This document shows positions 1 to 11,139 of a DNA stretch of 19,677 nt, piece after piece. The notes beneath the pieces were generated by a model that ran no database searches, was not told the DNA's origin, and was given only the letters and a program-made list of their open reading frames with translations. Where the stretch lies: assembly GCA_034096865.1 (NCBI GenBank), contig JAWQFJ010025677.1:10001-29677 (forward strand). Reading direction: 5' to 3'. This stretch comes from Theodoxus fluviatilis (Eukaryota > Mollusca > Gastropoda > Cycloneritida > Neritidae). How positions within the stretch are numbered: position 1 is the first letter of the stretch; every line of letters starts with the position of its first letter. A program made the position numbers and the translations under genes.

Positions 1-1955
1 TACCCTCTACCCCTACACACTACTCCACACCTCTCTGTACCACTCTACACTACCCTCTACCCCTACACACTACTCCACACCTCTCTGTACCACTCTACAC
101 TACTTTATACCACTCCCACCTCTCTATACCACTCTACACTACTTTATACCACTCTCCACCTCTCTATACCACTCTACACTACTCTATACCACTCCACACC
201 TCTCTATACCACTCTACACTACTCCACACCTCTCTATACCACTCTACACTACCCTCTCACCCCTACACTACTACTCTACACCTCTCTATACCACTCTACA
301 CTACCCTCTACCCCTACACACTCCTCCACACCTCTCTATACCACTCTACACTACCCTCTACCCCTACACACTACTCCACACCTCTCTGTACCACTCTACA
401 CTACCCTCTACCCCTACACACTACTCCACACCTCTCTGTACCACTCTACACTACCCTCTACCCCTACACACTACTCCACACCTCTCTGTACCACTCTACA
501 CTACCCTCTACCCCTACACACTACTCCACACCTCTCTGTACCACTCTACACTACCCTCTACCCCTACACACTACTCCACACCTCTCTGTACCACTCTACA
601 CTACCCTCTACCCCTACACACTACTCCACACCTCTCTGTACCACTCTACACTACCCTCTACCCCTACACACTACTCCACACCTCTCTGTACCACTCTACA
701 CTACCCTCTACCCCTACACACTACTCCACACCTCTCTATATCACTCTACACTACCCTCTACCCCTACACACTACTCCACACCTCTCTGTACCACTCTACA
801 CTACCCTCTACCCCTACACACTACTCCACACCTCTCTGTACCACTCTACACTACCCTCTACCCCTACACACTACTCCACACCTCTCTATATCACTCTACA
901 CTACCCTCTACCCCTACACACTACTCCACACCTCTCTGTACCACTCTACACTACCCTCTACCCCTACACACTACTCCACACCTCTCTGTACCACTCTACA
1001 CTACCCTCTACCCCTACACACTACTCCACACCTCTCTGTACCACTCTACACTACCCTCTACCCCTACACACTACTCCACACCTCTCTATACCACTCTACA
1101 CTACTTTATACCACTCCACACCTCTCTATACCACTCTACACTACTTTATACCACTCCACACCTCTTCATACCACTCTACACTACTTTATACCACTCCACA
1201 CCTCTCTATACCACTCTACACTACTCTATACCACTCTCCACTCTCTATACCACTCTACACTACTTTACCACTCCACACCTCTCATACCACTCTACACTAC
1301 TATACCACTCCCACCTCTCTATACCACTCTACACTACTTATACCACTCCACACCTCTCTACCACTCTACACTACTTATACCACTCACACTCTCTATACCA
1401 CTCTACACTCTTATACCACTCCACACCCTACTCCACACCTCTCTATATCACTCTACACTACCCTCTACCCCTACACACTACTCCACACCTCTCTATATCA
1501 CTCTACACTACCCTCTACCCCTACACACTACTCCACACCTCTCTGTACCACTCTACACTACCCTCTACCCCTACACACTACTCCACACCTCTCTATATCA
1601 CTCTACACTACCCTCTACCCCTACACACTACTCCACACCTCTCTGTACCACTCTACACTACCCTCTACCCCTACACACTACTCCACACCTCTCTATATCA
1701 CTCTACACTACCCTCTACCCCTACACACTACTCCACACCTCTCTGTACCACTCTACACTACCCTCTACCCCTACACACTACTCCACACCTCTCTATACCA
1801 CTCTACACTACCCTCTACCCCTACACACTACTCCACACCTCTCTATATCACTCTACACTACCCTCTACCCCTACACACTACTCCACACCTCTCTATATCA
1901 CTCTACACTATTTATACCACTACACACAACGCCATACTACTCTTTATCACTACAT
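1..1955. repeat. Array A: 50-bp / 40-bp minisatellite
   Basis: Tandem array of C/A/T-rich DNA with almost no G on the + strand. The main unit is 50 bp and reads as five 10-bp blocks (ctactccaca, cctctctgta, ccactctaca, ctaccctcta, cccctacaca). It is very regular at about 320-1090 and 1440-1910. Between about 1090 and 1430, and near the left edge, a 40-bp relative dominates in which ctactttata-type blocks replace the ctaccctcta/cccctacaca pair. Units carry either ctgtacc or ctatatc at the same place. The array starts before the window. From about 1911 to 1955 it decays into loosely related sequence before the SINE. It has no coding meaning. Whether it is a chromosomal satellite block or a local minisatellite cannot be told here. 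Confidence 0.93.
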
Positions 1956-1966
1956 GTGGGGCTCTG

Positions 1967-2030
1967 TGTCCGAGTGGTCAGCGCGCTTCACCTGCAGTCG
2001 CTTTCGGCTGGTGGGTGCGGTGTTCGAAGC
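1967..2030 (+). promoter_or_regulatory. Pol III internal promoter (A and B boxes) of the SINE
   Basis: The A-box-like element is at 1967-1980 and the B-box-like element at 2022-2030. Their spacing (about 40 bp between boxes) is within the range of tRNA genes with a longer middle. The B box fits the GWTCRANNC consensus. I infer that this drives SINE transcription towards higher coordinates; activity is unknown. Confidence 0.6.
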
Positions 2031-2171
2031 TGCGCGGATTCTGGAGTTGCATCCTCGAGCAAGATGCTGTACTCACATTGCTTCTCCCCACCCAGGAGTA
2101 AAACGGGTACCTGTGAGGACTGAGCTGGAAAATTGTGTAAGGTAACTTTGGTATGTTCATCCGCAGTTTGG

Positions 2172-2447
2172 TTGCATGCTCCCCAGGGAGTTGAGATGGT
2201 GTTGTAGTACAGCCAGATTGCATGCTCCCCAGGGAGTTGAGATGGTGTTAGAGTGCAGCCTGGTTGCATGCTCCCCAGGGAGTTGAGATGGTGTTGTAGT
2301 GCAGCCTGTTTGCATGCTCCCCAGGGAGTTGAGATGGTGTTGGAGTGCAGCCTGTTTGCATGCTCCCCAGGGAGTTGAGATGGTGTTGGAGTGCAGCCTG
2401 GTTGCATGCTCTCCGGGAAGTTGTGTTGGTGTTGGAGTGACAAAAAG
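2172..2447 (+). repeat. 46-bp tandem repeat inside the SINE (6 copies)
   Basis: Copies start at 2172, 2218, 2264, 2310, 2356 and 2402, each beginning ttgcatgctc. The first five share the core ccccagggagttgagatggt and differ mainly near their ends (gtagtacagccaga, agagtgcagcctgg and similar). The sixth is diverged (ctccgggaagttgtgttggt) and runs into the SINE tail. The diverged last copy and uniform inner ones fit expansion by unequal exchange or slippage from one ancestral SINE segment. The short open frames across this stretch on either strand come from the repeat and are not genes. Confidence 0.92.
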
Positions 2448-2668
2448 AGGCAGCCCGATGACCAGGGGGTATATGTGTGCGGTTTGAGCATCCATTAATG
2501 GGTGGAAAGTCGCAATATAAAAAGGAGCACTGTGACGAGGATGTACTTTTTCACTATGGGTGTTGTGAAGATATTGTTATTTTACTTAAGATAACTCATA
2601 GGAAAATATGTAAGAACCAGCCAGCCTCAAATAACCGTAGCCATGATAAAATCAGCCATGCCTGGTGC

Positions 2669-2699
2669 AGAGAGAGGGAGAGGGAGAGAGAGAGAGAGA
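2669..2699. repeat. GA-rich microsatellite
   Basis: A nearly pure AG/GA run with occasional GGG interruptions. It is a simple repeat and may mark the edge of an older inserted element. Confidence 0.85.
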
Positions 2700-2853
2700 T
2701 GGAATTTTTTTCCCGCAATATTGTCGCTGTGGACGGACTACGTCATATGGCTTGACGGCGTCATTTTAGGAGGGAGTGCAACGTCATCAGGAGGGAGACG
2801 AGAGACGTGATTCGATCTTGAGAGAAGAAGGACGGGTTTTCTCTGGCGGAGAG

Positions 2854-2904
2854 ATTGGAGAGAGAGAGAGATGTAGAGGGAGAGATAGAGAGAGAGAGAG
2901 AGGA
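2854..2904. repeat. GA-rich microsatellite, second tract
   Basis: Three GAGAGA runs separated by atgtaga and gagata. Its composition matches the tract about 170 bp upstream, so both may belong to one purine-rich element. Confidence 0.85.
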
Positions 2905-3217
2905 TGGACTTTGGGTCCTCGAGGGAGCGGACGATCCGCTCGCCTGCTGATAGCCTCGTCTCCTGTCTACCGGACGAGCTGCCATCCGGCTGGATTGCAA
3001 AGCCATGGCAATCCATGTGTTTGAAGTATGTTTCCTCCACTGCCAAACTGTTTGGTGAACTAAAATCCATGTGCCCTGTGTCTTTGAACTTTTGGACCCT
3101 GATGCATTCCTCACGTCTCTGTGGTGGAAGCTTGACCTGCTGAGCCACAACCATCACCCTCCACGCTCGAGATCCTAGTTGCAACAAGGACCACTCCTGG
3201 TACCATCGTCAAGTCTG

Positions 3218-3247
3218 CCGTTGAACAACAGACACCAACGTCAACGG
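3218..3247. repeat. Short inverted repeat, 7-bp arms
   Basis: ccgttga at 3218-3224 and tcaacgg at 3241-3247 are perfect reverse complements with a 16-nt loop. Arms this short can arise by chance. No function is inferred. Confidence 0.45.
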
Positions 3248-3598
3248 TCCGGACTCCTTCAGAATCACGAACTCTCCCATATCAAAGAAAGATAAGTTAA
3301 ATGTTTTCATCATAGGCTGGCTGGCTAAAATAATAATATAAACCATTATCTAGACTATTTGGTTATACAATTATAATTGTGATTTAGTAAAATTCCGTTG
3401 ATTTGAGAAAATTTTTCGCCATTTGTCTCCATTGTGGTATTTCCTATTTGCTACCGTCATTGGAATTTAGTCACCTGGTTTGACAGGTTATGATCTGATT
3501 GGGATTGGGGTTTAGAGTTGTCCTTTCATATGTTACATTCATAGATCTTTTTATTTGTAAAAAGAAATTAAACCGTTTTTGATTTGCTGTGAGATTTC

Positions 3599-3647
3599 CA
3601 TTCTCTCATTTCATACTTATACCATGCTTCGTGTGAATGAGAGAATG
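3599..3647. repeat. Perfect 12-bp inverted repeat with 25-nt loop
   Basis: cattctctcatt (3599-3610) is the exact reverse complement of aatgagagaatg (3636-3647). It lies in AT-rich DNA about 110 bp before array B. It could be a hairpin or the remnant of a small inverted-repeat element. Nothing nearby shows which. Confidence 0.7.
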
Positions 3648-3755
3648 AAAGTGTGCGAGAAGTCTTTGTTGTATTCCCTAGACAGATAACGAGCCAAGTT
3701 TTAAATACAATTTATAGGTGAAAGGGCTTCTCGTCACAAGCACCTTTACCTTTAC

Positions 3756-6700
3756 ATACCACTCCACACCTTTCTATATTACTCCATACCACTTTACATC
3801 ACTCCATGTCTTTCCATACCACTCCTTATCATTCCACACCACACCTGTACATACCACTCCACACCACACCTGTACATACCACTCCACACCTTTCTATATT
3901 ACTCCATACCACTTTACATCACTCCATGTCTTTCCATACCACTCCTTATCATTCCACACCACACCTGTCCATACCACCCCACACCTTTCTATATTACTCC
4001 ATACCACTTTACATCACTCCATGTCTTTCCATACCACTCCTTATCATTCCACACCACACCTGTACATACCACTCCACACCACACCTGTCCATACCACCCC
4101 ACACCTTTCTATATTACTCCATACCACTTTACATCACTCCATGTCTTTCCATACCACTCCTTATCATTCCACACCACACCTGTACATACCACTCCACACC
4201 ACACCTGTCCATACCACCCCACACCTTTCTATATTACTCCATACCACTTTACATCACTCCATGTCTTTCCATACCACTCCTTATCATTCCACACCACACC
4301 TGTACATACCACTCCACACCTTTCTATATTACTCCATACCACTTTACATCACTCCATGTCTTTCCATACCACTCCTTATCATTCCACACCACACCTGTAC
4401 ATACCACACCGCACCTTTCTATGTTACTCCATACCACTTTACATCACTCCATGTCTTTCCATACCACTCCTTATCATTCCACACCACACCTGTACATACC
4501 ACTCCACACCACACCTGTCCATACCACCCCACACCTTTCTATATTACTCCATACCACTTTACATCACTCCATGTCTTTCCATACCACTCCTTATCATTCC
4601 ACACCACACCTGTACATACCACTCCACACCTTTCTATGTTACTCCATACCACTTTACATCACTCCATGTCTTTCCATACCACTCCTTATCATTCCACACC
4701 ACACCTGTACATACCACACCACACCTTTCTATGTTACTCCATACCACTTTACATCACTCCATGTCTTTCCATACCACTCCTTATCATTCCACACCACACC
4801 TGTACATACCACACCACACCTTTCTATGTTACTCCATACCACTTTACATCACTCCATGTCTTTCCATACCACTCCTTATCATTCCACACCACACCTGTAC
4901 ATACCACTCCACACCTTTCTATGTTACTCCATACCACTTTACATCACTCCATGTCTTTCCATACCACTCCTTATCATTCCACACCACACCTGTACATACC
5001 ACTCCACACCACACCTGTCCATACCACCCCACACCTTTCTATATTACTCCATACCACTTTACATCACTCCATGTCTTTCCATACCACTCCTTATCATTCC
5101 ACACCACACCTGTACATACCACACCACACCTTTCTATGTTACTCCATACCACTTTACATCACTCCATGTCTTTCCATACCACTCCTTATCATTCCACACC
5201 ACACCTGTACATACCACTCCACACCTTTCTATGTTACTCCATACCACTTTACATCACTCCATGTCTTTCCATACCACTCCTTATCATTCCACACCACACC
5301 TGTACATACCACACCACACCTTTCTATGTTACTCCATACCACTTTACATCACTCCATGTCTTTCCATACCACTCCTTATCATTCCACACCACACCTGTAC
5401 ATACCACTCCACACCACACCTGTCCATACCACCCCACACCTTTCTATATTACTCCATACCACTTTACATCACTCCATGTCTTTCCATACCACTCCTTATC
5501 ATTCCACACCACACCTGTACATACCACTCCACACCACACCTGTCCATACCACCCACACCTTTCTATATTACTCCATACCACTTTACATCACTCCATGTCT
5601 TTCCATACCACTCCTTATCATTCCACACCACACCTGTACATACCACTCCACACCACACCTGTCCATACCACCCCACACCTTTCTATATTACTCCATACCA
5701 CTTTACATCACTCCATGTCTTTCCATACCACTCCTTATCATTCCACACCACACCTGTACATACCACACCACACCTTTCTATGTTACTCCATACCACTTTA
5801 CATCACTCCATGTCTTTCCATACCACTCCTTATCATTCCACACCACACCTGTACATACCACACCACACCTTTCTATGTTACTCCATACCACTTTACATCA
5901 CTCCATGTCTTTCCATACCACTCCTTATCATTCCACACCACACCTGTACATACCACACCACACCTTTCTATGTTACTCCATACCACTTTACATCACTCCA
6001 TGTCTTTCCATACCACTCCTTATCATTCCACACCACACCTGTACATACCACACCACACCTTTCTATGTTACTCCATACCACTTTACATCACTCCATGTCT
6101 TTCCATACCACTCCTTATCATTCCACACCACACCTGTACATACCACACCACACCTTTCTATGTTACTCCATACCACTTTACATCACTCCATGTCTTTCCA
6201 TACCACTCCTTATCATTCCACACCACACCTGTACATACCACTCCACACCACACCTGTCCATACCACCCCACACCTTTCTATATTACTCCATACCACTTTA
6301 CATCACTCCATGTCTTTCCATACCACTCCTTATCATTCCACACCACACCTGTACATACCACCCCACACCTTTCTATGTTACTCCATACCACTTTACATCA
6401 CTCCATGTCTTTCCATACCACTCCTTATCATTCCACACCACACCTGTACATACCACTCCACCACACCTGTCCATACCACCCACACCTTTCTATATTACTC
6501 CATACCACTTTACATCACTCCATGTCTTTCCATACCACTCCTTATCATTCCACACCACACCTGTACATACCACTCCACACCACACCTGTCCATACCACCC
6601 ACACCTTTCTATATTACTCCATACCACTTTACATCACTCCATGTCTTTCCATACCACTCCTTATCATTCCACACCACACCTGTACATACCACTCCACACC

Positions 6701-9554
6701 TTTCTATGTTACTCCATACCACTTTACATCACTCCATGTCTTTCCATACCACTCCTTATCATTCCACACCACACCTGTACATACCACACCACACCTTTCT
6801 ATGTTACTCCATACCACTTTACATCACTCCATGTCTTTCCATACCACTCCTTATCATTCCACACCACACCTGTACATACCACTCCACACCACACCTGTCC
6901 ATACCACCCCACACCTTTCTATATTACTCCATACCACTTTACATCACTCCATGTCTTTCCATACCACTCCTTATCATTCCACACCACACCTGTACATACC
7001 ACTCCACACCTTTCTATGTTACTCCATACCACTTTACATCACTCCATGTCTTTCCATACCACTCCTTATCATTCCACACCACACCTGTACATACCACACC
7101 ACACCTTTCTATGTTACTCCATACCACTTTACATCACTCCATGTCTTTCCATACCACTCCTTATCATTCCACACCACACCTGTACATACCACACCACACC
7201 TTTCTATGTTACTCCATACCACTTTACATCACTCCATGTCTTTCCATACCACTCCTTATCATTCCACACCACACCTGTACATACCACACCACACCTTTCT
7301 ATGTTACTCCATACCACTTTACATCACTCCATGTCTTTCCATACCACTCCTTATCATTCCACACCACACCTGTACATACCACACCACACCTTTCTATGTT
7401 ACTCCATACCACTTTACATCACTCCATGTCTTTCCATACCACTCCTTATCATTCCACACCACACCTGTACATACCACTCCACACCACACCTGTACATACC
7501 ACTCCACACCTTTCTATGTTACTCCATACCACTTTACATCACTCCATGTCTTTCCATACCACTCCTTATCATTCCACACCACACCTGTACATACCACACC
7601 ACACCTTTCTATGTTACTCCATACCACTTTACATCACTCCATGTCTTTCCATACCACTCCTTATCATTCCACACCACACCTGTACATACCACTCCACACC
7701 ACACCTGTCCATACCACCCCACACCTTTCTATATTACTCCATACCACTTTACATCACTCCATGTCTTTCCATACCACTCCTTATCATTCCACACCACACC
7801 TGTACATACCACTCCACACCTTTCTATGTTACTCCATACCACTTTACATCACTCCATGTCTTTCCATACCACTCCTTATCATTCCACACCACACCTGTAC
7901 ATACCACACCACACCTTTCTATGTTACTCCATACCACTTTACATCACTCCATGTCTTTCCATACCACTCCTTATCATTCCACACCACACCTGTACATACC
8001 ACTCCACACCTTTCTATGTTACTCCATACCACTTTACATCACTCCATGTCTTTCCATACCACTCCTTATCATTCCACACCACACCTGTACATACCACACC
8101 ACACCTTTCTATGTTACTCCATACCACTTTACATCACTCCATGTCTTTCCATACCACTCCTTATCATTCCACACCACACCTGTACATACCACTCCACCAC
8201 ACCTGTCCATACCACCCACACCTTTCTATATTACTCCATACCACTTTACATCACTCCATGTCTTTCCATACCACTCCTTATCATTCCACACCACACCTGT
8301 ACATACCACTCCACACCTTTCTATGTTACTCCATACCACTTTACATCACTCCATGTCTTTCCATACCACTCCTTATCATTCCACACCACACCTGTACATA
8401 CCACACCACACCTTTCTATGTTACTCCATACCACTTTACATCACTCCATGTCTTTCCATACCACTCCTTATCATTCCACACCACACCTGTACATACCACA
8501 CCACACCTTTCTATGTTACTCCATACCACTTTACATCACTCCATGTCTTTCCATACCACTCCTTATCATTCCACACCACACCTGTACATACCACTCCACA
8601 CCACACCTGTCCATACCACCCCACACCTTTCTATATTACTCCATACCACTTTACATCACTCCATGTCTTTCCATACCACTCCTTATCATTCCACACCACA
8701 CCTGTACATACCACTCCACACCACACCTGTCCATACCACCCACACCTTTCTATGTTACTCCATACCACTTTACATCACTCCATGTCTTTCCATACCACTC
8801 CTTATCATTCCACACCACACCTGTACATACCACACCACACCTTTCTATGTTACTCCATACCACTTTACATCACTCCATGTCTTTCCATACCACTCCTTAT
8901 CATTCCACACCACACCTGTACATACCACTCCACACCACACCTGTCCATACCACCCCACACCTTTCTATATTACTCCATACCACTTTACATCACTCCATGT
9001 CTTTCCATACCACTCCTTATCATTCCACACCACACCTGTACATACCACACCACACCTTTCTATGTTACTCCATACCACTTTACATCACTCCATGTCTTTC
9101 CATACCACTCCTTATCATTCCACACCACACCTGTACATACCACACCACACCTTTCTATGTTACTCCATACCACTTTACATCACTCCATGTCTTTCCATAC
9201 CACTCCTTATCATTCCACACCACACCTGTACATACCACACCACACCTTTCTATGTTACTCCATACCACTTTACATCACTCCATGTCTTTCCATACCACTC
9301 CTTATCATTCCACACCACACCTGTACATACCACCCCACACCTTTCTATGTTACTCCATACCACTTTACATCACTCCATGTCTTTCCATACCACTCCTTAT
9401 CATTCCACACCACACCTGTACATACCACACCACACCTTTCTATGTTACTCCATACCACTTTACATCACTCCATGTCTTTCCATACCACTCCTTATCATTC
9501 CACACCACACCTGTACATACCACTCCACACCACACCTGTCCATACCACCCCACA
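3756..9554. repeat. Array B: 95-bp / 120-bp satellite, about 56 units
   Basis: The basic unit is 95 bp and divides into 10-bp blocks (ataccactcc, acacctttct, atattactcc, ataccacttt, acatcactcc, atgtctttcc, ataccactcc, ttatcattcc, acaccacacc) plus tgtac. A 25-bp insert (ataccactcc, acaccacacc, tgtcc or tgtac) makes a 120-bp version in about 18 of the units. Units differ mainly at one site, ctatatt or ctatgtt, and in the joining block (ataccactcc, ataccacacc, ataccacccc). A few copies have 1-2 base losses in the joining block (near 5551, 6461, 6599, 8196, 8213, 8730). All three forward frames stay open for more than 5 kb because the unit has few G and no TAA. The unit is not a multiple of three and the implied proteins are the same repeat in shifted frames, so I do not call it coding. 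Confidence 0.95.
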
Positions 9555-9702
9555 CCACTCCGCACCACATTACACTATCACACCATTCTATACCGCACCT
9601 AACCACATCATACCACACCACAACACACTACAATACACTACGCCATAATACACCACAATACACCAAATAACCAAAATACACAACACACCACAATAATCAG
9701 TG
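9555..9702. repeat. Degenerate transition between arrays B and C
   Basis: C/A/T-rich sequence without a fixed period (cgcaccacattacactatca, aaccacatcataccacacca and similar). It keeps the strand composition of both neighbours and looks like decayed satellite. Confidence 0.7.
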
Positions 9703-10041
9703 CACCACACCACACCACATCACACCACACCACAACACACCAAACCACACCACACCACACCACACCACACCACACAACACCAAACCACACCACACCACAC
9801 CACACCACACCACACCACACCACACCACACCACACCACACCACACCACACCACACCACATCACATCACACCACACCAAACCACACCACAACACAACACAC
9901 CACACCACACCACATCACATCACACCACAACACATCACATCACACCACACCACACCACACCACACCACACCACACCACACCACACCATACCTCACCACAC
10001 CACACCACACCAAACCACACCACACCACACCACACCACACA
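9703..10041. repeat. Array C: CCACA pentamer simple repeat
   Basis: Mostly (CCACA)n, read as TGTGG on the minus strand, with scattered CCAAA, CACAT and CACAA variants. It runs directly into the retrotransposon's 5' LTR. Valine/tryptophan/cysteine-rich open frames on the minus strand and threonine/histidine/proline-rich ones on the plus strand are by-products of the repeat. Confidence 0.95.
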
Positions 10042-11139
10042 CGGAGCGACAATAGAGAGAGATTAGAAATTCAGGAGTGACGTGGCATAGTGACGCTATG
10101 GGTAAAATCACGTGTTATCTGACGCTTCTGTTGGGACGGTTGGAGTGGGGCCCTAATTTGTGCCACTGGGTGGCAATATGAAGATTACGCCATCTTCATT
10201 TATCTTTTCTCGCCACTGAGGTTTGTCAAAACCGGCTTTGGGAGATCGTTCAGGGAACGACTGGCGGGAAGATTCGGATATCTTCAAAAACTCTTCGCTA
10301 CTGGGGACTGAGAGAGTCGGCCGTGGGGAGAGCGTTGTGTGGGCTACCGTCAGAAAGATTCGGGTATCTGCGTGTCGCCAGCGGGAGTCTGGAAGACTGG
10401 CCTTGGGTACGCTAAGTTCTTTGGTAGAACTGGGATAAGGAATTTGCTTGCCACAGGGGCGAGAACACGGCCTGCAAGGAAACGGTCTGAGGTACGTTCT
10501 GTGAGTTTCTATCGCTTTGAGTGATGTGGGCGCGATGGCGGATGGAAAAGCGCGTGCATGGAGCAAATGCAGAGTGAGTGTGAAAGGAAGAGATAGTGGG
10601 TTCATTGTTTTTAAATTCCTTTTCGGATAAATTCGTAAAGAATCGTATATTAGTACATCGCCTCGTCTGTAACTGTAAAAGGGAATTTTCTCTTGTTTTA
10701 AGAGCTCTGTAAGTCTCATTCATGCTGTAAGCCGGGCGGGCTAGAGCGCCACGTGGTAAAAATGGCGGTTCGAATTGTGATTTCGTTTTGGGAAGAGTAA
10801 CGTGTTTGTCTTCTTTGGAAGAGTTCCACATTGAGTAGAAATGAGAGGGGGTTCCTCATTTTGTGTGGGTCTTTTATTTCCAGGCCAAAAAAGGGGGAAC
10901 AGGGAGAAAAGAGAGAGCTACGGAGGAGCACAGGGAGAGAACGGGAGTAAGCCGGGAGAATGAGTTGACGAGCGCTTCGCCGGTTGTCTACCGCGAATGT
11001 GATCAAATTGGGCTGCAAGACGTGCATCGGGGACACTGTGGAGGAGTGAATTGGCTCGTGCGTCGAGTGCTACACTCCACAGTGATCTTGAGAGCGAAGT
11101 TCGGAGTTCGAGGTCGGCGGTTGCTGGGAGCAGCATTCC

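Larger units (their letters stand above)
1957..2525 (+). mobile_element. tRNA-derived SINE with an expanded internal repeat
   Basis: The head (about 1957-2040) resembles a tRNA Ser/Leu gene. An A-box-like tgtccgagtggtca lies at 1967-1980 and a B-box-like gttcgaagc at 2022-2030; together these form an internal RNA polymerase III promoter. The tRNA fold is imperfect (mismatched T stem), so this is not a working tRNA gene. The tRNA-unrelated body includes ccacccaggagtaaaacggg (about 2088-2107), which resembles conserved central boxes of widespread animal SINEs. I cannot assign a superfamily with certainty. Six tandem 46-bp segments follow (2172-2447). The tail (2448-2525) contains a possible imperfect hairpin (gcggttt near 2479, aaagtcgc ending at 2513) and ends in aatataaaaagg. 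Such 3' tails are usually recognised by a partner LINE's reverse transcriptase. No clear target-site duplication is visible. Confidence 0.75.
2526..3755. other. Non-satellite spacer, no gene recognised
   Basis: About 1.2 kb between the SINE and array B. Positions 2667-2905 hold GA-rich microsatellites. Positions 2906-3300 are mixed-composition DNA without a long open frame. Positions 3300-3720 are AT-rich. The stretch 2700-3290 has the feel of an LTR or untranslated region of a decayed retroelement (purine-rich start, then GC-balanced sequence), but I see no coding motif, terminal repeat or poly(A) tail to prove it. Open frames of up to 149 codons occur on the minus strand (2738-3187), but they overlap the GA repeats and match nothing I know. 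Confidence 0.6.

Noticed and set aside
1960..2040. Functional tRNA gene
   Set aside because: A and B boxes are present, but the T stem is mismatched and no matching acceptor stem closes the fold. It continues into a SINE body.
1978..2495. Minus-strand frames of 81-167 codons across the SINE
   Set aside because: Their repeated peptides come from the 46-bp tandem units.
3756..9554. CRISPR array
   Set aside because: The whole unit repeats; there are no unique spacers and no cas genes, and the context is eukaryotic.
3718..9670. Three giant overlapping open frames (1748-1976 codons) as protein genes
   Set aside because: They are one satellite read in three frames. The unit lacks stops by composition, its length is not a multiple of three, and there is no gene structure around it.
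9703..10041. Telomere repeat
   Set aside because: TGTGG on the minus strand recalls yeast TG-rich telomeres, but animals use TTAGGG or TTAGG types. The array is short, with a retrotransposon on one side and other satellites on the other.
9638..10080. W/C/V-rich minus-strand and T/H/P-rich plus-strand proteins
   Set aside because: Direct translations of the CCACA repeat, with no independent coding signal.
10485..10882. Intron in the LTR leader (donor-like gaggtacgt near 10488, acceptor-like tttatttccag near 10882)
   Set aside because: Both sites look reasonable, but the region may lie upstream of the RNA start and there is no transcript evidence, so I do not annotate it.
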